Shown one piece after another: positions 1-8,616 of a DNA stretch of 64,000 bases. Every line of letters starts with the position of its first letter. Position 1 is the first letter of the stretch. Where the stretch lies: NCBI GenBank assembly GCA_963791495.1, contig CAWBST010000016.1, forward strand, positions 62,001 through 126,000. Reading direction: 5' to 3'. The notes under the pieces were generated by a model. The model did no database searches. It was given only the letters and a program-made list of their open reading frames with translations, and was not told the DNA's origin. The position numbers were made by a program, and so were the translations under genes. The DNA comes from JAMXLO01 sp963791495. GTDB taxonomy: Bacteria; Pseudomonadota; Alphaproteobacteria; Acetobacterales; Acetobacteraceae.

Positions 1-20
1 GCAATAGAGGACGAACGCCG

Positions 21-1478
21 ATGTCCGCCAACCTGACAGCGCTTGCCTATCTGATTGCCGCCGTCCTGTTCATCCTGGCGCTGCGTGGCCTGTCGTCGCC
101 GGTCACGTCACGCCAGGGCAACCTGTTCGGCATGATCGGCATGGCTGTGGCGGTGATCGCCACGCTCGCCCATCACGGCATGGGTGGCCTGGGCTATGGG
201 CTGATCTTCCTCGGCATCATCATCGGCGGAACGGTCGGCACGTTTGTCGCGCTGCGCATCCAGATGACGGCACTGCCGCAGCTTGTCGCTGCGTTCCATT
301 CGCTGGTGGGCCTCGCGGCGGTGTTTGTTGCCGCCGCGGCGCTGAACGCGCCCGAGGCGTTCGGCATCGGCACCGTCGGCAATGTCCACATGCAGAGCCT
401 GATCGAGATGTCGCTCGGGCTGGCGATCGGCGCCATCACCTTTACCGGTTCGCTGATCGCGTTCGCCAAGCTGCAGGCGCTGATGAGCGGGGCGCCGATC
501 ACCTTCCCCGGCCAGCACAAGCTGAACCTGGGTCTCGGCGTGCTGCTCGTGGTGCTGATCGTGGCGTTCGTCGCTACCGGCAGCCAGATCCTGTTCTGGC
601 TGATCGCGCTGCTGGCGTTCGGGCTGGGGTTCCTGATCATCATCCCGATCGGCGGCGCCGACATGCCGGTGGTCGTGTCGATGCTCAACTCTTACTCCGG
701 TTGGGCGGCGGCCGGCATCGGCTTCACCATCCAGAACCTCGCACTGATCATCACCGGTTCGCTGGTGGGCGCTTCCGGCGCCATCCTGTCCTACATCATG
801 TGCAAGGGAATGAACCGCAGCATCATCAATGTGCTGCTGGGCGGGTTCGGCACGGAGATAGGGCTCGCCACGTCTGCCGCCAACGCGGATCGCACGGTGA
901 AGAGCGGCAATGCCGAGGATGCGGCGTTCATCATGAAGAACGCGTCGAAGGTGATCGTGGTGCCGGGCTACGGCATGGCGGTGGCGCAGGCGCAGCACGC
1001 GCTGCGTGAGATGGCCGATACGCTGAAGAAGGAGGGGGTGGAGGTGAAGTATGCCATCCACCCGGTCGCTGGCCGGATGCCCGGGCACATGAATGTTCTG
1101 CTGGCCGAGGCCAACGTGCCGTACGACGAGGTGTTCGAACTGGAGGAGATCAACAACGAATTCTCCACCTCCGATGTGGCGTACGTGATCGGCGCCAACG
1201 ACGTCACCAATCCGGCGGCGAAGACCGATCCGCAGTCGGCGATCTACGGCATGCCGATCCTGGATGTCGAGAAGGCGGCGACGGTGCTATTCGTCAAGCG
1301 CTCGATGGCGTCAGGCTATGCGGGCGTGGACAACGTACTGTTCTTCCGGCCGAACACGATGATGCTGTTCGGCGACGCGAAGAAGATGACCGAGGAGATC
1401 GTGCAGGCGCTCGGGTCACTGATCTGGCGCGTGCCGCGTCAGATGAACATCGGCGAATGGTGCCGCTATGAGTGGTAA
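21..1478 (+). CDS. pntB: NAD(P) transhydrogenase subunit beta
   Basis: Membrane subunit of the proton-translocating transhydrogenase, which uses the proton gradient to move hydride from NADH to NADP+. The first ~260 residues are a run of hydrophobic helices. The C-terminal domain has the NADP-binding motif VPGYGMAVAQAQ and the sequence IGANDVTNPAAK typical of PntB domain III. The ATG follows a GAGGA-type ribosome site. Known PntB proteins end soon after a motif like EEIVQAL; this one runs on for about 20 extra residues (GSLIWRVPRQ and on) that look unlike the family. A one-base shift near 1420 would give a TGA stop at once, so the tail may be an indel artefact. pntA would be expected just outside the window's left edge. 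Family assignment is firm; the C-terminus is doubtful. Confidence 0.95.
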   Translation: MSANLTALAYLIAAVLFILALRGLSSPVTSRQGNLFGMIGMAVAVIATLAHHGMGGLGYGLIFLGIIIGGTVGTFVALRIQMTALPQLVAAFHSLVGLAAVFVAAAALNAPEAFGIGTVGNVHMQSLIEMSLGLAIGAITFTGSLIAFAKLQALMSGAPITFPGQHKLNLGLGVLLVVLIVAFVATGSQILFWLIALLAFGLGFLIIIPIGGADMPVVVSMLNSYSGWAAAGIGFTIQNLALIITGSLVGASGAILSYIMCKGMNRSIINVLLGGFGTEIGLATSAANADRTVKSGNAEDAAFIMKNASKVIVVPGYGMAVAQAQHALREMADTLKKEGVEVKYAIHPVAGRMPGHMNVLLAEANVPYDEVFELEEINNEFSTSDVAYVIGANDVTNPAAKTDPQSAIYGMPILDVEKAATVLFVKRSMASGYAGVDNVLFFRPNTMMLFGDAKKMTEEIVQALGSLIWRVPRQMNIGEWCRYEW

Positions 1479-1886
1479 TCCTTGCGCTCGCACGTGCGAC
1501 GATTCAGTCGCATTCTTCTTGCGCTTCGGCAGCGGCACGGTGTTCATCGCTGTGCCCGAGCCATCGATGGCCGCCGCTCGGCGGGATTGTCGAGCAGCAA
1601 GTCTTCCGCGTCCGGCGCCTTCTCGCGATGAGAGGACGTCCGGCGCGAAGCACTGGCGGGCGAGGCGGCCAACTTGCTGATTCCCGATTATCGTGGCGAG
1701 CGGTTCATAGGTGAACAGCTCCGAGCGACGAGGGTCGTCGATCTCCTCGGCTGTCTCCGCCAGTGGGTCCGCATCTGTGCCCTGGACGCCTGGCACGTCA
1801 GCAATGCGATCACGCAGCAGCGCTCGCCGCGGTATGTCCAAGGTAAAGTTGATGGTCGCCGTCGCTCGCAGGAGCGAACGCTGCCG
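1479..1886. other. intergenic region without a recognisable gene
   Basis: About 400 bases between the converging pntB and nifJ genes. Short open frames exist on both strands, but none shows a recognisable motif, a good ribosome site or family-like composition. A decayed gene fragment cannot be excluded. I see no clear hairpin terminator with a T-run. Confidence 0.5.
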
Positions 1887-4800
1887 TCACACCGCATCCT
1901 CCTCAACGCGCTCACCAGCCCGCGCGGCGATGCCGCTGTTGCGCAGCCCGGCCGGATGGAACCGCGAGGCCGACCAACCGGCCATCTCCTCGTAGCTGCG
2001 GTATTTCTCCTCCAGCGCTGCCTGCGCCGCTGCCATCAGCGCCTTGGCTTCCTCGGGCCGGCTCTGCGCCAGTGAGCGGTAGCGTGTCTCGTTGTACGCG
2101 AAGTCACGGAACTGTATCGTCGGCCGCGGGCTGTCCAGCTCGAACGGATTCCTGTCGACGTCGCGCAGGGCGGGGTTGTAGCGGAACAACGGCCAATAGC
2201 CGCAGGCGACCGCCAGATCCTGTTGTTTCATGCCCTGCTGCATGTCGATGCCGTGCGCAATGCAGTGGCAATAGGCGAGGATCAGCGATGGTCCCGGATA
2301 TGCCTCCGCCTCACGGAACGCCTGCAATGTCTGCTGCGGGTTGGCGCCCATCGCAACCTGGGCGACATAGACGTTGCCATAAGCGATCGACTGCAGAGCA
2401 AGATCCTTGCGCGCCACCCGTTTGCCGGCGGAGGCAAACTTGGCGATCGCACCGAGCGGCGTCGCCTTCGAGGCTTGTCCTCCGGTGTTGGAATACACTT
2501 CGGTATCCAGCACCAGCACGTTGACGTCGCGCGCGCTGGCCAGGACATGATCCAGCCCGCCATAGCCAATGTCGTACGCCCAGCCATCGCCCCCGACGAT
2601 CCAAATGCTGCGGCGGACGAGGTGCTCCACCACGGACAGCAGATCCTTGGCGCGCGGATCGTCCAGAGCTCGTATGCGCCGCATCAGTTCGCCGACGCGC
2701 TCTCGCTGCGCGCGTATCTCCGACTCCTGTACTTGCGGGGCGGTCAGCGCGGCAGCGACGAGATCCGCTCCCAGCGCGGGAGCCAACTCGCGGATCAGGT
2801 CCTGTGCCATATCGAGGTGCTTGTCCGCTGCCAGCCGATAGCCCAGGCCGAATTCCGCATTGTCCTCGAACAGCGAGTTCGACCAGGCTGGCCCGCGGCC
2901 CTCGCGGTTGGCCGACCACGGCGTCACCGGCAGGTTGCCGCCGTAGATCGACGAACAGCCGGTGGCATTGGCGATCTGCAGCCGATCGCCGAACAACTGC
3001 GACAGCAGCTTCAGGTAAGGCGTTTCGCCGCAGCCGGCACAGGCACCGGAATAGGCGAACAACGGTTCGAGGAACTGCACACCCCGCACGTTGGCGAAGT
3101 CCACGCGCGCCCGGTCGTTCACCGGCAGCGTGGCGAAGAACGCATTGTCCGTCCGCCCGTCCGCCACCAACGGTTCCTTGTCGTGCATCTCGAGCGACTT
3201 GCGCGGCACCACGGGGCAGGCCTCCACGCAAAGCCCGCAGCCCGTGCAGTCCTCGATCGAGAAGTCGAGCGTGAAACGGACGTCGGGAAAGCCGCGGACA
3301 TTGATCGGCGCCGAGAGGAAATGCGCCGGTGCGCCGCTTAGATTGGCGGCATCGAAGTACTTCGCCTGGATCACGCCGTGCGGGCAGACGAAGCTGCACT
3401 GACCGCACTGGATGCAGGTCTCCGCATCCCACACCGGCACGGCATCGGCGATATTGCGCTTTTCCCAGATGGCAGTGCCGGACGGCCAGGTGCCGTCCAC
3501 CGGCAGATGGCTCACCGGGATGTCGTCGCCGCGGCCCTCCAGCATCGCGGCGGTCACATCGCGCACGAAGGCCGGTGCGTGTGACGGTACCAGCGGTGGT
3601 GGGGCGTACTGGCCGGTCGCTGACTCCGGAACGGCGACCTCGAACAGCCGTTCGAGCGTTTCGTCCACGGCCCGGAAGTTCGCCTGCACCACGGCCTCAC
3701 CCTTGCTGCCGTAGCTCTTGCGGATCGCCTCCTTGATGTGGCCGATCGCCTTGTCGCGCGGCAGCACGCCCGAGATGGCGAAGAAGCAGGTCTGCAGCAC
3801 GGTGTTGGTGCGGCCGCGCAGCCCAACCTCCTGCGCCACCCGCGTGGCGTCGATCACGAACAGCCGCAGTTTCAACGCGATGATGCGATCCTGCATCGAG
3901 CGCGGCAGATGATCCCACACCTCGTCCGCGCCATGCGGCGCGTTCAGCAGCACGGTGGCGCCGGGTGCCGCGAGCCGCAGCACGTCATGGCGTGAGACGA
4001 ACTGGAACTGATGACAGCCGATAAAGCTGGCATGCTGGATCAGGTAGGGCGCATGGATCGGTCGCGGACCGAAGCGCAGATGCGAGATCGTCTGCGCGCC
4101 TGACTTGTGCGAATCGTAGACGAAATAGCCTTGGGCGTAGAGACCGGCGTCCTCGGCGATGATCTTCACGCTGTTCTTGTTGGCGCCCACCGTGCCGTCG
4201 GCGCCGAGACCGTAGAACACCGCCTGGACCAAATCATTCGGCTCGATGGTGAAAGTCGCGTCGGGCGTCAGGCTGGTGTGCGAGACATCATCGATGATGC
4301 CGATCGTGAAGCTGTTGCGTGGCTCGGGCTGGCGCAATTCGTCGAACACCGCCTTGGCCAATGAGGGATTGAAGTCCTTCGACGACAGGCCGTAGCGGCC
4401 ACCAACCACCAGCGGCATGGCGCCTCGCCGTTTGCGTGAGACCGCCTGTGCCAGCGTGGTCACCACGTCGATGTAGAGCGGCTCGCCTGGCGCGCCCGAT
4501 TCCTTGGTCTGCTCCAGCACGGCAATGGCGCGAACGCTGCGAGGCAGCGCGGCCAGGAATGCCTCCGCGGCGAACGGCCGGTAGAGGCGGACCTGCAGCA
4601 CGCCAACCCGTTCGCCATGCTCGTTGAGCGCCGCGGCGGTGGCGCGGGCGGTCTCCGTGCCGGACCCCATGATCACCACGACACGATCGGCGTCCGCCGC
4701 TCCGTCGTAGTCAAATAGGTGATACTGCCGGCCGGTCATGCCGGCGAAGCGGTCCATCTGCTGCTGCACGATCTCCGGTACGCGCGCATAGAACGGATTG

Positions 4801-5495
4801 GCAGTCTCGCGCGCCTGGAAGAAGGTGTCGGCATTGTGCGCCGTGCCACGTACCACCGGCCGCTCGGGCGAGAGCGCCCGCCCGCGGTGTTCGCGCACCA
4901 GATTGTCGTCGATCATGGCGCGGATGTGCGCATCGCTGAGCAGGGAGATGGTGTCGAGCTCGTGCGACGTGCGGAACCCGTCGAAGAAGTGCAGGAACGG
5001 GATGCGCGAGGCGAGTGTCGCAGCCTGGGTGATCAGCGCGGCGTCGTGCGCCTCCTGCACCGAGGCCGAGCACAGCATGGCAAAGCCGGTGGTGCGCGCC
5101 GCCATCACGTCCGAATGGTCGCCGAAGATCGACAGCGCCTGGGTCGCGAGCGCGCGCGCGGCGATGTGGAACACGGTCGGCGTCAGCTCGCCCGCGATCT
5201 TGAACATGTTGGGCAGCATCAGCAGCAGCCCCTGGGATGCGGTGAACGTCGTGGTCAGCGCACCCGATTGCAGCGCGCCGTGCACCGCTCCGGCGGCGCC
5301 GCCCTCGCTCTGCATTTCCTGCACCACCGGGACATTGCCCCAGATGTTGGGAATGCCCTTGGCGGACCACTCATCGGCGAGTTCCGCCATGGTCGAGGAC
5401 GGCGTGATCGGGAAGATCGCGCACACCTCGTTCACCCGGTAGGCGACATGCGCCACCGCAGTGTTGCCGTCCATAATGGCGCGTGATTCGGACAT
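1887..5495 (-). CDS. nifJ: pyruvate:ferredoxin (flavodoxin) oxidoreductase
   Basis: Single-chain PFOR of 1202 residues, the usual length. It oxidises pyruvate with CoA to acetyl-CoA and CO2 and passes low-potential electrons to ferredoxin or flavodoxin. The N-terminal pyruvate-binding region carries FPITPSSTMAE. Two 4Fe-4S ferredoxin motifs follow in mid-protein (CIQCGQCSFVCP and CTGCGLCVEACP). The C-terminal thiamine-diphosphate domain has ACAGCGETPY and GDGWAYDIGYGG with VYSNTGGQASKATP. The ATG follows a GAGGAG site. It lies downstream of the GltD-like flavoprotein gene on the same strand, with an 87-base gap holding a REP palindrome, so the two are probably one operon. The upstream FixK-type box suggests expression at low oxygen. 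Whether it serves fermentation, nitrogen fixation or both cannot be told here. Confidence 0.97.
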   Translation of the reverse strand: MSESRAIMDGNTAVAHVAYRVNEVCAIFPITPSSTMAELADEWSAKGIPNIWGNVPVVQEMQSEGGAAGAVHGALQSGALTTTFTASQGLLLMLPNMFKIAGELTPTVFHIAARALATQALSIFGDHSDVMAARTTGFAMLCSASVQEAHDAALITQAATLASRIPFLHFFDGFRTSHELDTISLLSDAHIRAMIDDNLVREHRGRALSPERPVVRGTAHNADTFFQARETANPFYARVPEIVQQQMDRFAGMTGRQYHLFDYDGAADADRVVVIMGSGTETARATAAALNEHGERVGVLQVRLYRPFAAEAFLAALPRSVRAIAVLEQTKESGAPGEPLYIDVVTTLAQAVSRKRRGAMPLVVGGRYGLSSKDFNPSLAKAVFDELRQPEPRNSFTIGIIDDVSHTSLTPDATFTIEPNDLVQAVFYGLGADGTVGANKNSVKIIAEDAGLYAQGYFVYDSHKSGAQTISHLRFGPRPIHAPYLIQHASFIGCHQFQFVSRHDVLRLAAPGATVLLNAPHGADEVWDHLPRSMQDRIIALKLRLFVIDATRVAQEVGLRGRTNTVLQTCFFAISGVLPRDKAIGHIKEAIRKSYGSKGEAVVQANFRAVDETLERLFEVAVPESATGQYAPPPLVPSHAPAFVRDVTAAMLEGRGDDIPVSHLPVDGTWPSGTAIWEKRNIADAVPVWDAETCIQCGQCSFVCPHGVIQAKYFDAANLSGAPAHFLSAPINVRGFPDVRFTLDFSIEDCTGCGLCVEACPVVPRKSLEMHDKEPLVADGRTDNAFFATLPVNDRARVDFANVRGVQFLEPLFAYSGACAGCGETPYLKLLSQLFGDRLQIANATGCSSIYGGNLPVTPWSANREGRGPAWSNSLFEDNAEFGLGYRLAADKHLDMAQDLIRELAPALGADLVAAALTAPQVQESEIRAQRERVGELMRRIRALDDPRAKDLLSVVEHLVRRSIWIVGGDGWAYDIGYGGLDHVLASARDVNVLVLDTEVYSNTGGQASKATPLGAIAKFASAGKRVARKDLALQSIAYGNVYVAQVAMGANPQQTLQAFREAEAYPGPSLILAYCHCIAHGIDMQQGMKQQDLAVACGYWPLFRYNPALRDVDRNPFELDSPRPTIQFRDFAYNETRYRSLAQSRPEEAKALMAAAQAALEEKYRSYEEMAGWSASRFHPAGLRNSGIAARAGERVEEDAV

Positions 5496-5519
5496 CGGTC
5501 GGAGCTCCTCAAGTACGGT

Positions 5520-5580
5520 GCGTCATCCCCAGTGCGCTGCGTCATCCTCGCGAAAGCGGGGATCCAGGCCGGGGTGACGA
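5520..5580. repeat. REP-type palindrome, family A
   Basis: Sits between the GltD-like gene and nifJ. It shares the core CGCGAAAGCGGGGATCCAGG with the element at 34204-34281 and can fold into a hairpin. Such elements are usually transcribed and may stabilise or attenuate mRNA within an operon. The role is inferred. Confidence 0.7.
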
Positions 5581-5582
5581 GA

Positions 5583-7226
5583 TCAGCCTTCCGCGACCAT
5601 CTCGATCGCGTGGCATGGGCATTGCTCGAAGCATGTGCCACAGCCGGTGCATTTCGCGGGATCGACGCTGTAGCCCAACCCCGGGCCGAGCTTGGCGATC
5701 GCCTGTTCGGGGCATGCTGCGTAGCAGTTGTCGCACTCGAAGCAGTTGCCGCAGGACAGACAGCGCTGCGCCTCATGGCGTGCCTCGGCTTCGCTCAGGC
5801 CACCCAGCACTTCGTCGAAACCGGACACCCGGTCCTTGTCCGCAAGGTGGTGCTGCACCGCCGGATCGACGTCGCTGAACACTGGCAGGTTCAGCATATC
5901 GAACGTCACCACCGGGGCGGACGCGGCCTTATCGTAGGTCCTGCCGCGCAGCCAGGCGTCGATGCAGCGCGCGGCCTTCTTGCCATGGCCCACGGCGACG
6001 GTGACCGTGCGCTCCGCCGGCACCATGTCGCCGCCGGCGAACACGCCCGGATGCCCGGTCATCATCTGGTGGTCCACCACCACGGTGTCCCACTTGAACT
6101 CGACGCCCGGCACCGTGCGCAGGAAGTCGCTGTCGCTGTCCTGACCGAGCGCCAGGACCACAGCGTCGGCTTGCAGCGTCTCCAGCTCGCCGGTCGGCTG
6201 CGGCCGGCCTTTGTCGTCGATCGTCATGCGTTCGATGGTCAACGTGTCGCCGACAATCTCCTTGATCGTCGTCAGCCACCTGATCTTCACGCCCTCGGCC
6301 AGCGCCTCATCGGCCTCGAAGCCATGCGCCGGCATGTGAGCGCGGTCGCGGCGGTAAACGATCAGCGCCTCATCGGCGCCCAACCGCTTCAGGCTGCGCG
6401 CGGCATCCATCGCGGTGTTGCCGCCGCCATACACCACCACGCGGCGGCCCAATAGCGGCGCGTCGCCGGTCGCGGTCTCGCGCAGCAGCGCCACCGCATC
6501 CAGCACCTTCACTGCGTCGCGTGCCGGGATGTCCGCATGCTTGCCGACATGCGCGCCGATGGCGACGAACACCGCATCGAACCGGCCCGCGTCGCGCTCG
6601 GTTAGCAGATCGGCGACCTTGTGGTTCAGCACGATGCGCACGCCCATGCGCTGGATATGGTCGATCTCCGCCAGCAGGCCGGCGCGAGGCAGCCGATAGG
6701 CGGGGATGCCGAAATGCAGCATGCCGCCAGGCAGTGGCCCGGCTTCGCGGATCTCGACCTGATGGCCGAGCCTGGTCAGGTGATAGGCGGCCGACAGCCC
6801 GCTCGGCCCGGCGCCGATGACCAGGATACGCTTGCCGGTGGCCGGCGCCACGGGGACGGTCCAGCCTTCCGCGATCGCCATGTCGCCGAGGAAGCGCTCC
6901 ACCGCATGGATCGACACCGAGGCGTCGAGCTCGCCCCTGTTGCAGGCGGATTCGCATGGGTGATAGCAGACCCTGCCATGGGTCGCCGGCAGGGGATTGT
7001 CCGCCACCAGCGTCTCCCAGGCACGGCGGTAATCGCCGGCCTGCGCCAGCGCCAGCCAGGCCTGGATATTTTCTCCGGCGGGGCAGGCGTGATTGCACGG
7101 CGGCTTTAACGCAACGTAGTGCGGCAGGCGCGTGCGGTATGGCCCCGTGCCGTGATGCAGCGTTAGATCGACGGCGGGGGTCATGTCGGGTGCGGATCGC
7201 GGCCCGCGTGGTTGTATTTCGTCCAT
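5583..7226 (-). CDS. GltD-like NAD(P)H-dependent iron-sulfur flavoprotein
   Basis: Member of the glutamate-synthase small-subunit family of electron-transfer flavoproteins. The N-terminal cysteine region (PPCNHACPAGENIQ, then CYHPCESACNRG) would hold Fe-S clusters. It is followed by an FAD-binding GAGPSGLSAAYHL and an NADPH-binding region GGGNTAMDAARS. Unlike ordinary GltD, the C-terminus adds a two-cluster ferredoxin-like domain (CGNCFECDNCYAACP and CTGCGTCFEQCPC). There is no gltB beside it; nifJ is next in the operon. I infer that it exchanges electrons between NAD(P)H and the ferredoxin pool used by NifJ rather than making glutamate. Alternative starts are GTG 7241 and ATG 7235; ATG 7226 is chosen for its fit to the FixK-type box at 7262-7275. 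No Shine-Dalgarno is seen, so the mRNA may be nearly leaderless. Confidence 0.85.
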   Translation of the reverse strand: MDEIQPRGPRSAPDMTPAVDLTLHHGTGPYRTRLPHYVALKPPCNHACPAGENIQAWLALAQAGDYRRAWETLVADNPLPATHGRVCYHPCESACNRGELDASVSIHAVERFLGDMAIAEGWTVPVAPATGKRILVIGAGPSGLSAAYHLTRLGHQVEIREAGPLPGGMLHFGIPAYRLPRAGLLAEIDHIQRMGVRIVLNHKVADLLTERDAGRFDAVFVAIGAHVGKHADIPARDAVKVLDAVALLRETATGDAPLLGRRVVVYGGGNTAMDAARSLKRLGADEALIVYRRDRAHMPAHGFEADEALAEGVKIRWLTTIKEIVGDTLTIERMTIDDKGRPQPTGELETLQADAVVLALGQDSDSDFLRTVPGVEFKWDTVVVDHQMMTGHPGVFAGGDMVPAERTVTVAVGHGKKAARCIDAWLRGRTYDKAASAPVVTFDMLNLPVFSDVDPAVQHHLADKDRVSGFDEVLGGLSEAEARHEAQRCLSCGNCFECDNCYAACPEQAIAKLGPGLGYSVDPAKCTGCGTCFEQCPCHAIEMVAEG

Positions 7227-7261
7227 GCCGCGCATCTGCACACCAGTGCGTTAGCAATTCA

Positions 7262-7275
7262 TTGATGTAGATCAA
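7262..7275. promoter_or_regulatory. FNR/FixK-type binding site, perfect palindrome
   Basis: TTGATGTAGATCAA is an exact match to the CRP/FNR-family anaerobox TTGAT-N4-ATCAA. It sits in the divergent promoter between the GltD-like/nifJ operon and pfkB, centred about 42 nt from the ATG at 7226 and 44 nt from the ATG at 7313. If it works as a class II site at -41.5, both transcripts would be nearly leaderless, in keeping with the missing Shine-Dalgarno sequences. FixK encoded at 11050 is the obvious candidate to bind it. Confidence 0.85.
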
Positions 7276-7312
7276 CCAAATGGTGTGGAAGAAGCGCTAC
7301 CTTTGGGTCGCC

Positions 7313-8251
7313 ATGCAACCACGTCTCATCACGCTGACTCTGAATCCCGCACTCGACCTTGCCGCCGATGCGGACGCGGTGGTGCCGACGCACAAGGTCC
7401 GGATGCACCATGAGCACGCAGACCCCGGCGGGGGCGGCGTCAACGTGGCGCGCGTCCTGCACGAGTTGGGAGGCGACGCGGTCGCCATCCTGGCCGTCGG
7501 CGGCGCCTCCGGTCGCGTGCTGGAGGAGATGCTTGAAGAGGCGGGGTTGAAGCTCCGCTGCGTGGAGATAAGCGGGCTCACCCGGGTCAGCCTGAACGTC
7601 CAGGATCGCAGCAGCGGGCTGGAGTACCGGTTCGTCCCGGAGGGCCCGCCTCTGAGTGCGGCTGAGTTCCGCGCCTGCCTGGCCGCAGTCGAGCAGGAGC
7701 CTGGGGATTGGCTGATAGCCAGCGGAAGCCTGCCGAACGGGGTTCCCGATGACGCCTATGCGGAGGTGGCGCGGATCGCCATGCGCCGTGGACAGCGCTT
7801 CGTGCTGGATACCTCGGGCGTCGCGTTGGCGGCAGCGCTCGATCAAGGCGGATGCGAGCTGGTGAAGCCGAGTCTCGGTGAGTTGGAGTATCTGGTGGGC
7901 AGGCCGCTGAAGGACCCCGCGGAGCAGGACGAAGAGGCATTGAATTTGGTACGACGCGGCGCTTCGCGGCTGGTCGCGGTCACGCTTGGGGCGGAGGGCG
8001 CCCTGCTGGCCACCGCAAACGGTGTTCTACGGATGCCCGCCATGGATGTGCCGATGCAGAGCTCGGTCGGCGCCGGCGACGCCTTTCTCGCGGCAGCAAC
8101 GTTGACCCTGGCACGTGGCGGATCGCCGATGGACGCCTTGGCGTGGGGGACCGCGGCCGGAGCAGCCGTCGTCGCGTGTGCCGGCACGGCCAGGCTGCGG
8201 CAGACCGACGTGGACGTGCGCTACCGGGCGCTCTGCTGCGCCGTCTGCTGA
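7313..8251 (+). CDS. pfkB: PfkB-family sugar phosphate kinase (1-phosphofructokinase/6-phosphofructokinase II type)
   Basis: Ribokinase-superfamily kinase of about 312 residues. The N-terminus TLTLNPALDL and the glycine-rich GGGGVNVARVLHELGG are the sugar-binding signature of hexose-phosphate kinases. The C-terminal SSVGAGDAFLAA holds the catalytic Asp and anion hole. It most likely phosphorylates fructose-6-phosphate or a related ester with ATP. FruK and LacC share the fold, so the substrate is not proven. The ATG at 7313 begins MQPRLITL; the open frame extends to 7280 but the upstream part overlaps the promoter. The gene is divergent from the GltD-like/nifJ operon and shares its FNR/FixK box, suggesting co-induction of glycolysis and PFOR at low oxygen. 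The 3' end overlaps the convergent gene at 8221. Confidence 0.88.
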   Translation: MQPRLITLTLNPALDLAADADAVVPTHKVRMHHEHADPGGGGVNVARVLHELGGDAVAILAVGGASGRVLEEMLEEAGLKLRCVEISGLTRVSLNVQDRSSGLEYRFVPEGPPLSAAEFRACLAAVEQEPGDWLIASGSLPNGVPDDAYAEVARIAMRRGQRFVLDTSGVALAAALDQGGCELVKPSLGELEYLVGRPLKDPAEQDEEALNLVRRGASRLVAVTLGAEGALLATANGVLRMPAMDVPMQSSVGAGDAFLAAATLTLARGGSPMDALAWGTAAGAAVVACAGTARLRQTDVDVRYRALCCAVC

Positions 8252-8523
8252 GGCGGAGTTTGTCGCTCGGCGGCCAGTGCGGCGTAGCAATTCGCAAGCG
8301 TCAGTAGAGCCCGCATGATGTCCTCTGTGGTGGCAGTCGCTGCCATTCGCCGCAGCTCATGCGCATTGGCCTGCAACTGATCCGACGTGCGTTGCGCGAG
8401 AGGGATATAGCTCGACGTCACTGCCGGCGCCGCTGTCTCTGAATGATGCGCCTGATCAATGAATGGTATGGTCTGAGAATCCGCCTCGACAGTCGCGGGG
8501 ACATCGTGCGGCATGTGTGACAT
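8221..8523 (-). CDS. hypothetical protein
   Basis: A 100-residue protein not recognised as any family. The start at 8523 is chosen because of a strong AGGAG seven bases upstream; the frame itself extends further. The N-terminal half is polar and disordered-looking. The second half (LRRMAATATTEDIMRALLTLA) is predicted helical, and the tail is rich in Gln and Ala. It lies downstream of fixL on the same strand with a ~90-base gap, so it may be the last gene of the fix operon, and overlaps the 3' end of pfkB by 31 bases. Confidence 0.6.
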   Translation of the reverse strand: MSHMPHDVPATVEADSQTIPFIDQAHHSETAAPAVTSSYIPLAQRTSDQLQANAHELRRMAATATTEDIMRALLTLANCYAALAAERQTPPQQTAQQSAR

Positions 8524-8616
8524 AGGCAACTCCTCGGATGGCATTTCGACGCAGTTAGCCCGAGAGTCGGTAAAAGAAGGGTTCACGCCGACGGTCGGCG
8601 CAACTTCACAAGGTCT

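Noticed and set aside
1416..1841. 141-codon minus-strand frame between pntB and nifJ
   Set aside because: No recognised motif or ribosome site; kept only as unassigned intergenic DNA.
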